9,230 bases of DNA from an uncultured Hyphomonadaceae bacterium. Its GTDB lineage: Bacteria; Pseudomonadota; Alphaproteobacteria; Caulobacterales; Hyphomonadaceae. The number at the start of each line of letters is the position of its first letter. Position 1 is the first letter of the stretch. Shown in pieces: positions 1 to 5,766 of the stretch. Location of the stretch: positions 1-9,230 of the forward strand of contig CALMWO010000308.1 of assembly GCA_937873805.1 (NCBI GenBank), read 5' to 3'. Below the pieces are notes generated by a model. It was not told the DNA's origin. It did no database searches and saw only the letters and a program-made list of their open reading frames with translations. The position numbers and the translations under genes are program-made.

Positions 1-336
1 GCTGTGAAGCTCGCCGACGTCGCACCGGATGGCTCTGCCTACATCCTCGACGACACCATCCTCCGCGCCCGCTTTCGCGAAGGCTATGGCAAAGAGGTGT
101 TCATGGAGAAGGGCAAAACCTACAAGCTCGACTTCACCCCGATGTCCACGGCCAACACCTTTCTGCCGGGGCACCGTATCCGCGTTGAGGTCACGTCCTC
201 GTCCTTCCCGAAATACGGCCGCAACCTCAACACGGGTGGCCGCAACGAGTTCGAGAAGGACGGCGTCATCGCCAACAATGTGGTGAGACACACCAGTAGC
301 CAGCCGAGCTACATCGTCTTGCCGGTCGTGAAGTAG
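1..336 (+). CDS. CocE/NonD family hydrolase, C-terminal end (partial)
   Basis: The reading frame is open from the first base and ends with TAG at 334-336, so only the last 111 residues are visible. They fit the C-terminal beta-sandwich domain of the X-Pro dipeptidyl-peptidase/CocE/NonD serine hydrolases (S15-like). Typical landmarks are a KLADVAPDG opening, 'DDTILRARFREGY', a 'GHRIRVEV' strand and the block 'SSSFPKYGRNLNTGG', followed by a closing strand 'SYIVLPVV'. In this family the domain packs against the alpha/beta-hydrolase core and helps shape the active site for ester or amide cleavage. The catalytic Ser-Asp-His residues lie upstream, outside the window, so substrate and any signal peptide cannot be judged. 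The first in-frame ATG/GTG near base 4 is internal and is not the start. The gene converges on the DUF3237 gene, with 32 bp between the stops. Confidence 0.88.
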   Translation, partial: AVKLADVAPDGSAYILDDTILRARFREGYGKEVFMEKGKTYKLDFTPMSTANTFLPGHRIRVEVTSSSFPKYGRNLNTGGRNEFEKDGVIANNVVRHTSSQPSYIVLPVVK

Positions 337-368
337 CCGATGGCGCAGATGAGGGGTGAAGCGCTTCG

Positions 369-929
369 TTAGCCCGCTGAGTAGGCGCGGATCACGACGG
401 GCGCGCGCGTGTCGCTTGGCTCGTTCAGTGTCGAGACGAATACCGTCTTGTTGAGCCAGTCATGTGCGCCTTTCGGCGCGGTGAAGGTAATGACGCCACG
501 CAGCGTCCGTTGCGCCGGCTTGCCATCAGCAGCCGGGGCATCGGTCCGCACCAGCACGTAGTTCTGCACCTGGATCAGCGCGCCATCATCGATGCGCAGT
601 CCGTAATGTGCGCGAAGCTCTGTGACGCCGTCCGGCCGAACGGTCTGCCAGTCCGCCCCGGGCATGATCGCGCCCTTGAGCCGCGGCCCTTCGAAATCGC
701 CACCGGTGATGGGAATGATGCGTCCCTGCCCACCCGGTATGTCGCCGATCATCTCCTGCGCGCCGATCTGGACGTACGCAGTCAAGGCAAGCTCAAGGGT
801 CGGCGCCATGGCGTTTCCTTTGTATGTCGTGATCTGCGCCGAAGCGCGCCCGGCCTGCGATAGCACCAGCGCTGCAGCGCCCCCGATCAGAATCGCCCGC
901 CGTTCCTGATCATGTTCGCTCGCGTCCAT
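369..929 (-). CDS. DUF3237 family protein with Tat-like signal peptide
   Basis: This 186-residue protein matches the DUF3237 family through the blocks 'GDIPGGQGRIIPITGGDFEGP' (about 62-82, split here as GDIPGG and RIIPITGG), 'GADWQTVRPDGVTEL' (91-105) and 'YGLRIDDGALIQVQN' (109-123). The family forms small beta-barrels and its biochemical role is not established to my knowledge. The N-terminus has a twin arginine at 10-11 ('ERRAILIGG'), then a hydrophobic stretch (about 12-24) and an 'ASA' cleavage site near residue 31. This suggests Tat-dependent export, which many DUF3237 proteins lack. ATG at 929 is preceded by a G-rich stretch but no clean Shine-Dalgarno site. The gene is divergent from the symporter at 962, with only 32 bp between the annotated starts. 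Family call is firm; export is inferred. Confidence 0.85.
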   Translation of the reverse strand: MDASEHDQERRAILIGGAAALVLSQAGRASAQITTYKGNAMAPTLELALTAYVQIGAQEMIGDIPGGQGRIIPITGGDFEGPRLKGAIMPGADWQTVRPDGVTELRAHYGLRIDDGALIQVQNYVLVRTDAPAADGKPAQRTLRGVITFTAPKGAHDWLNKTVFVSTLNEPSDTRAPVVIRAYSAG

Positions 930-961
930 ATACCGCCCCCGAGGTCAGTCCCGAAGCTAGC

Positions 962-2359
962 GTGGACGCCCAGGCGGCGCAAAGCCCGTTCGACCAGGCA
1001 ATACGCGATCAAGAGCTTGCCAGCGTGCCGCGGGGCAGGCCATCTCTCCCGCAACGACAAGGCTGGCTGGGATCGATCATGCTGAAATGGCTGAGCATCA
1101 TTACTGTGCTCGCGCTGGCTGCGGGGATCGCGGTTGGCGCATTCGTTGGCGCGTCGGGAAATCCTGATTTCATCGCCTTCACGACCGAGGTTGAATACAT
1201 CGGCGCGCTCTGGCTGAACCTCCTGCGCATGACGGTCGTGCCTCTGGTGTTCTCGCTGCTCGTCACCGGCGTGGCATCCGTCGCCAATGCGGCGTCAACC
1301 GGCCGGCTCGCTGCTCGCTCGCTTGGCGTGTTCGGTGTTCTGCTTGTGGCGGCCACGGTTTTCGCCTGTGTCGCATTTCCGGCATTCCTGACCCTCTGGC
1401 CGGTCGACCAGACCGCTGCGACCACTTTCATCGCGGGCGCCGGAACCGCGCCGGTTACTGCTGCCTCTCCGCCCACAATCGGCGCATGGCTTGCGGCGCT
1501 TGCGCCCGGCAATCCGATCGCCGCTGCTGCTGAAGGCGCCATCCTGCCGCTTGTTGTGTTCGCGCTCTTCTTCGGCTTTGCCGCCACGCGGCTTCCCGCC
1601 GCCCAGCGTGAGCCGATGGTTGCTGTGTTCCGCGCTGTTGGCGATACAATGATCGTGATCGTTCGCTGGGTGTTGCTGGCGGCGCCGGTTGGGGTGTTTG
1701 CGCTGGCGCTGGGTGTCGGGCTCACGGCCGGCGTCGGCATTGTCGGGCTGATCGCGCAATACATCGTCATCGTTTCCGTGGTCACGGCCTTGATCGTGCC
1801 CATCGCCTTCGTGTTCGCCTTTCTGTGGGGCAGGGCAGGCGTCGCGCGCTTCACCAACGCCACCGCGCCCGTTCTGGCCGTTGCGGTCTCCAGTCGCTCT
1901 TCGCTCGCCTCCCTGCCGCTGATGGTGGAGCGGTCGCGTGATGCGATGGGCGTGCCAGAACGCGTCGCAAACATCGTCTTGCCGCTGGCGGTCGCCGTAT
2001 TCCGCATGACGAGCCCTGTCGCCAACCTTGGCGTCGTGTTCTTTTGCGCGGCGGTGTTTGGTGTTGATCTCACGCCCGACAAGATTCTCGTCGGCGGCTT
2101 TGTCGCGATCGCGATCAGCATCGGGTCAGTTGGCCTGCCGGGGGAGATTTCCTTCGTCGCCAGCGTTGCGCCGATCTCGATGGCGATGGGTGTGCCGATT
2201 GAATTGCTCGGCATTCTCGTCGCGGTCGAGTCCGTGCCGGACATCTTCCGTACCGTGGGCAATGTGTCGGGCGACATGGCCGCCACAGTGATCGCGGCGA
2301 AGGGGCAGCCGGCTACTCCGCTGGCAACCGCCAGTTCACCCGAGGCTGCGTCCGTCTGA
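962..2359 (+). CDS. Dicarboxylate/amino acid:cation symporter (DAACS/GltP-DctA family)
   Basis: The 465-residue protein is a polytopic inner-membrane carrier of the glutamate/dicarboxylate:cation symporter family. Visible landmarks: TM1 about 43-63; re-entrant loop HP1 'SSRSSLASLP' (310-319); TM7 'VLPLAVAVFRMTSPVANL' (339-356); HP2 tip 'GLPGEI' (391-396); TM8 'VESVPDIFRTVGNVSGD' (422-438). Compared from memory with archaeal GltPh, TM8 keeps D427, R430, T431, N434 and D438, equivalents of D394, R397, T398, N401 and D405. The TM7 NMDGT motif is replaced by FRMTS (347-351), so substrate recognition looks intact but sodium coordination looks altered. The annotated start is GTG at 962, with GAGGT at 941-945, rather far away. 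An internal ATG at 1079 (residue 40) would give 426 residues, closer to family length, and would remove a hydrophilic 39-residue N-terminal extension. The 3' end overlaps the hydrolase gene by 47 bp. Confidence 0.9.
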   Translation: MDAQAAQSPFDQAIRDQELASVPRGRPSLPQRQGWLGSIMLKWLSIITVLALAAGIAVGAFVGASGNPDFIAFTTEVEYIGALWLNLLRMTVVPLVFSLLVTGVASVANAASTGRLAARSLGVFGVLLVAATVFACVAFPAFLTLWPVDQTAATTFIAGAGTAPVTAASPPTIGAWLAALAPGNPIAAAAEGAILPLVVFALFFGFAATRLPAAQREPMVAVFRAVGDTMIVIVRWVLLAAPVGVFALALGVGLTAGVGIVGLIAQYIVIVSVVTALIVPIAFVFAFLWGRAGVARFTNATAPVLAVAVSSRSSLASLPLMVERSRDAMGVPERVANIVLPLAVAVFRMTSPVANLGVVFFCAAVFGVDLTPDKILVGGFVAIAISIGSVGLPGEISFVASVAPISMAMGVPIELLGILVAVESVPDIFRTVGNVSGDMAATVIAAKGQPATPLATASSPEAASV

Positions 2360-3386
2360 CGACGCGGGCGGCGGCCAGCACTTCGTCGATCGCGGCGACC
2401 ATCATGTCGGGCCGGTGAAAGAAAAAGGCGTGGTTGGAATCCGGCACGATCTGCAGTCGTCCCCGGCTCGACCATGTCGCGAGATCCGCCTGAAGCTGGC
2501 GCCACACCACTTCGCTTTCCGGCGTGTCCGATCCTGCGACCAGACCGTCTGCTGAAAGCAGGTACGCGTCATGCGCATCGGCGCGCTTGCGAGCCTGTGT
2601 CTGTTCCGGAAGCTCGCGCGCCAGCACCACCAGCGGCCAGTTCTGCAGGTCGCGATAGCGCCCGGCGACTTCCATCGTGTGCGACCGCTCGCGCGCTTCG
2701 CGTGCATTTGCGGCTGCTGATTTTGGATAGAAGGCGCGCACTTCGTCAGAGATCGATGCATCGGCCGGGTAGGTCGAAAGCCGCATCAATCCTGTCCATT
2801 TGAACGCAAGGCTCAGCTCCTGCGCGGGCGTCACATAGTCGCCTGTCGGCAAGCCGGCGTCGCGGAAACGTCGCTCCTGATCGGGGTGGGATGAATCCGC
2901 CAGCACCATTCCCGCGACCTCGTCGCGATACAGTCCGGCGAAGATCATGTTGTAGAGCCCGCCGCGCGAATGTGCGACCATCACATAGGGCGGCTTCTCG
3001 CCAGCCGCTTCCAGCGCGGCATGAAGATCGCGCGCGACATCCTCGGGTTCGAACTTCGTGTCTGCTGGATCGCTCCACAGTATGCCAGCGCGGCTGTAGG
3101 CGCAGGCTCGCGTCCTGGCTGAAACCCTCTCCATCACGGGCTTCCAGCCGAGCGAGCCGAGCATGTCGCCGCCCGACTGGAACACGACGGTCGGCCCGCC
3201 CTCGCCACGGCAATCAATCTGGATGCGCCGTCCGCCGATGTCGACGAGCTTCCCTTCGACCGGATAGTCGCGAACCGCCTCGGCCTCGAAGAATGTCTCA
3301 CATGCGGACAGGGCAGGCATGCAGGCGAGCACGAAGGCGATGGCCTTCGCCTTCCTGGCCGTGATGTTGCGCCAACCGTTCTGCAT
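2313..3386 (-). CDS. Alpha/beta-hydrolase, putative lipoprotein
   Basis: I start this gene at ATG 3386 (357 residues). The frame extends to a TTG at 3464 and has another ATG at 3395, but the 3386 start puts a normal signal directly at the N-terminus: basic residues (RNITARKAK), a hydrophobic core, then lipobox L-S-A-C with Cys29. A lipid-anchored envelope protein is therefore likely. The fold is alpha/beta-hydrolase: 'GGPTVVFQSGG' (about 63-73) is the strand plus oxyanion region, 'VMVAHSRGGLYN' (136-147) is the nucleophile elbow with Ser140 (A-H-S-R-G, a variant of GxSxG), 'VLADSSHPDQ' (161-170) offers Asp164 as a possible acid, and 'DSNHAFFFHRP' supplies His319. The substrate is unknown; esterase or peptidase-like activity is possible. 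Its last 47 bp overlap antisense with the end of the symporter gene. Confidence 0.87.
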   Translation of the reverse strand: MQNGWRNITARKAKAIAFVLACMPALSACETFFEAEAVRDYPVEGKLVDIGGRRIQIDCRGEGGPTVVFQSGGDMLGSLGWKPVMERVSARTRACAYSRAGILWSDPADTKFEPEDVARDLHAALEAAGEKPPYVMVAHSRGGLYNMIFAGLYRDEVAGMVLADSSHPDQERRFRDAGLPTGDYVTPAQELSLAFKWTGLMRLSTYPADASISDEVRAFYPKSAAANAREARERSHTMEVAGRYRDLQNWPLVVLARELPEQTQARKRADAHDAYLLSADGLVAGSDTPESEVVWRQLQADLATWSSRGRLQIVPDSNHAFFFHRPDMMVAAIDEVLAAARVVRRTQPRVNWRLPAE

Positions 3387-3462
3387 CACCTGCATTTTGT
3401 AGGCGCCACATGCCGTGGGCGCTACATCACAAATGAGTAAGACGCCGGGATCCCAGGCACAC

Positions 3463-3494
3463 AAACGCCGCCACGGTTGCCCGCGGCGGCGCTT
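3463..3494 (-). terminator. Hairpin terminator after small secreted protein A
   Basis: Read on the minus strand, this lies 23 bp beyond the stop of the 3518-3865 gene. A 14-bp stem (AAG-CGCCGCC-GCGG paired with CCGT-GGCGGCG-TTT, including two G-T wobbles) closes on a GCAA tetraloop of the GNRA class. The T-tract is short (TTTGT), so intrinsic termination may be partial. Confidence 0.65.
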
Positions 3495-3517
3495 GCTTCA
3501 GGTTCTGGAGAACCAGC

Positions 3518-3865
3518 TTACTTGATCGTGATTTCGAGGTCGCCCACGGCCGGATCGGTGATCTTGAACTTGTCGCCCGATTTCTTGCCGGCGGGGTATT
3601 CCACGCAGGCATTGTCCTGGCCCACAGCGGCGGCCGTGATGCAAAGCTTCGAGCCATCGACCTTGTAGGTGCCTTCATACTGGCCATCAAAGCCCGAGAA
3701 GGTGCCGTCCGGCTTGTAGGCGACGTCGCCCGTCATGCTCATCTGCGCGACGGTGATCGTCACGCCTTTGGAGATCACTTCCGTCAGTGTGTCGGACGGC
3801 GGCGTCTGCGCCAGGGCCGGCATCGCAACGGCAGCTGCCACGAGGGCCATCAGTTTCAGTTTCAT
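3518..3865 (-). CDS. Small secreted protein A of a tandem paralog pair
   Basis: The start is ATG 3865, giving 115 residues. It is preceded by AGGGA at suitable spacing (minus strand) and opens directly with a Sec signal peptide, MKLKLMALVAAAVAMPALA, cleaved after about residue 19. The longer upstream frame to 3940 lacks such support. The mature protein of about 96 residues looks beta-rich. The core 'DGTFSGFDGQYEGTYK' (53-68) leads into 'KLCIT' (73-77, Cys75) and 'CVEYPAGKKSGD' (87-98, Cys87). The two cysteines suit a periplasmic disulfide. I do not recognise the family and give no function. The next gene upstream (4000-4347) is a clear paralog: over residues 50-100 the two agree at 36 of 51 positions by hand count, with both cysteines at the same numbers. 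It has its own leader of 134 bp and its own terminator, so separate expression is possible. Confidence 0.8.
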   Translation of the reverse strand: MKLKLMALVAAAVAMPALAQTPPSDTLTEVISKGVTITVAQMSMTGDVAYKPDGTFSGFDGQYEGTYKVDGSKLCITAAAVGQDNACVEYPAGKKSGDKFKITDPAVGDLEITIK

Positions 3866-3957
3866 GGTCGTTTCCCTAATCCCGTTATGTCCATCATCCG
3901 ATCCGAGGCAGATAGAAGCGCTCCGGATAGCCCGCCGCAAGAGGGCGGATACGCGAA

Positions 3958-3980
3958 CGCCGCCGGGCGAGCCGGCGGCG
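3958..3980 (-). terminator. GC-rich hairpin after small secreted protein B
   Basis: This is a perfect 9-bp inverted repeat, CGCCGCCGG paired with CCGGCGGCG, around a 5-base loop. It begins 20 bp beyond the stop of the 4000-4347 gene on the minus strand. It is followed only by TTCG, so it lacks a proper T-tract. It could be a weak terminator, an mRNA-stabilising 3' hairpin, or part of the leader of the downstream paralog. Confidence 0.45.
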
Positions 3981-3999
3981 CCTTACTCAACTGTCCCTC

Positions 4000-4347
4000 T
4001 TACGAACGGATGGTCACTTTCAGCGGGCCCATTTCCGAGGGAACCTCGAACGTGTCGCCCGATTTCTTGCCATCCGGGTATTCCGTGCATTGGTCGACCA
4101 TGCCGAAGGCCTCGACCGTGATGCAGAGCTTGTTGCCGTTCGTCTTGTACGTGCCTTCGAACTGGCCGTCGAAGCCCGAGAACGTGCCGTCAGCCTTATA
4201 ATCGATCTCGCCAGCCTGCCCCATGACTTCCATGGAGACGCCTTTTTCGACGACGGCTTTCACCGTGTCGGACGGCGGCGCGACGTCTTGCGCGAGCGCC
4301 GGAGCGGCCAGAAGCGCGGCGGCCAGAGCAAAAGTCGTGAATTTCAT
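4000..4347 (-). CDS. Small secreted protein B of a tandem paralog pair
   Basis: The start is ATG 4347, giving 115 residues, with a strong GGGAGGA Shine-Dalgarno site about 8 bp ahead on the minus strand. The frame is open further upstream to 4416, but that extension has no ribosome site and would bury the signal peptide. The N-terminus is a Sec signal, MKFTTFALAAALLAAPALA, cleaved after about residue 19. The mature part carries the same core as its neighbour: 'DGTFSGFDGQFEGTYK' (53-68), 'KLCIT' with Cys75, and 'CTEYPDGKKSGD' with Cys87. The mature chain has about as many acidic as basic residues and no transmembrane segment. Function is unknown; a periplasmic or extracellular beta-sheet protein with one disulfide is the structural inference. 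It is divergent from trmD, 116 bp away. Confidence 0.8.
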   Translation of the reverse strand: MKFTTFALAAALLAAPALAQDVAPPSDTVKAVVEKGVSMEVMGQAGEIDYKADGTFSGFDGQFEGTYKTNGNKLCITVEAFGMVDQCTEYPDGKKSGDTFEVPSEMGPLKVTIRS

Positions 4348-4412
4348 TGAGTAGTCCTCCCAGCAGAAACGCGAGGGTTCCCTAGCATCGAACGGCGCTC
4401 CAAAACAGGGGG

Positions 4413-4424
4413 CCACTGCAGTGG
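4413..4424. promoter_or_regulatory. 12-bp palindrome in a divergent intergenic region
   Basis: CCACTGCAGTGG is a perfect palindrome lying between the divergent starts of small protein B (4347) and trmD (4464). Its position would suit a dimeric regulator acting on either gene. A single short copy could be chance, and I found no -35/-10 pair near it that I would defend. Confidence 0.2.
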
Positions 4425-4463
4425 AGGGTGCAATCCCTTGCCGGACAAGCTAACGGAAAAGCC

Positions 4464-5180
4464 ATGACGTTCCGCGCCACCTGCATCACGCTTTTTCCAG
4501 ACGCTTTTCCCGGCATTCTGGGTGTGTCGATTGTCGGCACAGCCCTGCGCCAGGGTATCTGGGAGCTCGATACCGTCGACATCCGTGACCATGGCGTCGG
4601 CAAGCACCGCAATGTTGACGACACCCCTTCCGGCGGCGGTGCGGGCATGGTGTTGCGGGCTGACGTAGCGGCGGCGGCAATCGACAGCGTCGGGCAGGAC
4701 GGTCGCCCTCGCATCTATCTTTCCCCGCGCGGGAAACCCCTGACGCAGGCTCTCGTGCGCGAGCTCGCCGCGGGTCCGGGCGTCATCTTGTTGTGCGGCC
4801 GGTTCGAAGGGCTGGACGAGCGGGTGATCGAGGGGCGGGAGCTTGAGGAAGTCTCGCTTGGCGACTTCGTTCTCGCGGGTGGCGAGGTTGCCGCCCAGGC
4901 GCTGCTCGAGGCCTGCATCCGGCTCCTGCCCGGGGTGGCCGGGAATTCCGAGTCCCTGACGGAAGAAAGTTTCGAGACCGGGCTGCTCGAGCACCCACAC
5001 TATACAAGGCCGCAAACGTGGGAAAATCGCGAGATTCCGGCAGTGTTAACCTCTGGCGATCACGCAAAGGTCGCAGCCTGGCGACGAAATCAGGCAGAGG
5101 AGTTGACTAAAGCTCGCAGACCCGATTTATACGCCGCTTCCCGCGACGCCCCCCTTCCAAGGGCGAAGCCGCGCGACTGA
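4464..5180 (+). CDS. trmD: tRNA (guanine(37)-N1)-methyltransferase TrmD
   Basis: TrmD transfers a methyl group from S-adenosylmethionine to N1 of G37, next to the anticodon, in tRNAs reading CUN, CCN and CGG codons. This protects against +1 frameshifting. ATG 4464 gives 238 residues, the usual length; a GTG at 4428 is open in frame but would add 12 non-homologous residues. Landmarks: 'TLFPDAFPG' (9-17), 'DDTPSGGGAGMVLRAD' (52-67), 'YLSPRGKPLTQ' (85-95), 'LLCGRFEGLDERVIE' (109-123), and the trefoil-knot SAM loop 'SLGDFVLAGGEVAAQ' (131-145). Then come 'EESFETGLLEHPHYTRP' (167-183) and C-terminal 'RRPDL'. Arg153 aligns with E. coli R154. The position of the catalytic E. coli D169 is occupied by Glu168. 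It sits 11 bp ahead of rplS, the classic pairing, but the customary rpsP-rimM are not upstream; a divergent secreted-protein gene is. Confidence 0.97.
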   Translation: MTFRATCITLFPDAFPGILGVSIVGTALRQGIWELDTVDIRDHGVGKHRNVDDTPSGGGAGMVLRADVAAAAIDSVGQDGRPRIYLSPRGKPLTQALVRELAAGPGVILLCGRFEGLDERVIEGRELEEVSLGDFVLAGGEVAAQALLEACIRLLPGVAGNSESLTEESFETGLLEHPHYTRPQTWENREIPAVLTSGDHAKVAAWRRNQAEELTKARRPDLYAASRDAPLPRAKPRD

Positions 5181-5191
5181 AAGACAGACAG

Positions 5192-5596
5192 ATGACCGCT
5201 CACCTCATCAAGACCCTCGAACGCGAGGAAATCGCCCGCGTCACCGAAGGCAAGAAAATCCCTGATTTCGCGCCCGGCGACACGCTGCGCGTCAACGTGA
5301 AGATCAAGGAAGGCGACCGTGAGCGCGTCCAGGCCTTCGAAGGTCTCTGCATCGCGCGCGCCGGTCAGGGCCTCAATGAGAACTTCACCGTCCGCAAACT
5401 CTCGTTCGGCGAAGGCGTCGAGCGCGTGTTCCCGGTGAACTCGCCGATGCTGGAATCGATCGAAGTCCGCCGTAAGGGCAAGGTGCGCCGCGCCAAGCTC
5501 TATTACCTGCGTGGCCTCACCGGCAAACGCGCCCGTATCGCTGAAAAGACCAGCACGCGTGGCGCTGGCGGCTCGGACGAAGCTTCCGAAAGCTGA
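5192..5596 (+). CDS. rplS: 50S ribosomal protein L19
   Basis: L19 sits at the 30S/50S interface of the ribosome. The 134-residue protein shows the family features in order: 'IPDFAPGDTLRVNVKIKEGDRERVQAFEG' (about 23-51) as the SH3-like barrel core, 'GEGVERVFPVNSPMLESIEV' (about 72-91), and the basic 'RRKGKVRRAKLYYLRGLTGKRARI' (about 92-115). A tail of about 19 residues rich in Gly, Ser, Glu and Ala follows; such a low-complexity tail is common in alphaproteobacterial L19. The ATG is 11 bp after the trmD stop, so the two genes are surely co-transcribed. The Shine-Dalgarno match is weak (GAAAGACAG), which suggests that ribosomes arriving from trmD help initiation. A hairpin spans the stop codon. 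Confidence 0.98.
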   Translation: MTAHLIKTLEREEIARVTEGKKIPDFAPGDTLRVNVKIKEGDRERVQAFEGLCIARAGQGLNENFTVRKLSFGEGVERVFPVNSPMLESIEVRRKGKVRRAKLYYLRGLTGKRARIAEKTSTRGAGGSDEASES

Positions 5597-5603
5597 TTTC
5601 GGA
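5585..5603 (+). terminator. Hairpin spanning the rplS stop codon
   Basis: TCCGAAA (5585-5591) and TTTCGGA (5597-5603) form a perfect 7-bp stem around a GCTGA loop that contains the stop codon TGA. A TTTT run follows at 5612-5615, 8 bp past the stem. The spacing is too long for a standard intrinsic terminator, so it may be a weak terminator or an mRNA 3' structure. Confidence 0.3.
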
Positions 5604-5672
5604 CGACCTGATTTTCTGCAGGGCTGTTTGACCGCTGAACGCAGTTCAAGCGCGGTGTCTCCATACATCCGA

Positions 5673-5710
5673 TAAAAACGAAAGCCCCACCCGGCGAGGC
5701 CGGATGGGGC
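5673..5710 (-). terminator. Rho-independent terminator of the TonB gene
   Basis: Read on the minus strand, a stem of GCCCCA-T-CCGGC pairs with GCCGG-G-TGGGGC (one internal T/G wobble) across a CTC loop at 5684-5710. It is followed at once by TTTCGTTTTT (5674-5683). This is a classic intrinsic terminator for the convergent TonB gene, whose stop is at 5767. On the plus strand the hairpin is also present but has no T-tract after it, so rplS transcripts would be stopped less well. Confidence 0.88.
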
Positions 5711-5766
5711 GCAGGCGCTGCACGTCGAAAAACTCTACTGAAGTGCGTGTGGCGATCTTGATGCTA

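Noticed and set aside
358..367. GAAGCGCTTC palindrome between the CocE and DUF3237 stops, considered as a shared terminator
   Set aside because: The 10-bp palindrome has no room for a loop and no T-tract on either strand.
1009..2505. A 498-codon frame antisense to the symporter gene
   Set aside because: It is rich in Ala, Thr, Arg and Pro with no domain, and its length follows from the GC-rich codon pattern of the membrane-protein gene opposite. It is a shadow frame.
3866..3999. Possible minus-strand promoter (TTGCGG about 18 bp from TCTATC) ahead of small protein A
   Set aside because: Both boxes match the consensus poorly, and such pairs occur by chance in 134 bp.
4344..5015. A 223-codon minus-strand frame opposite trmD
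   Set aside because: The plus strand is unmistakably trmD, and the antisense product has no recognisable motif or ribosome site.
5636..5648. TGAAC-GCA-GTTCA small hairpin after rplS
   Set aside because: The 5-bp stem without a T-tract is too weak to call a terminator or regulatory element.
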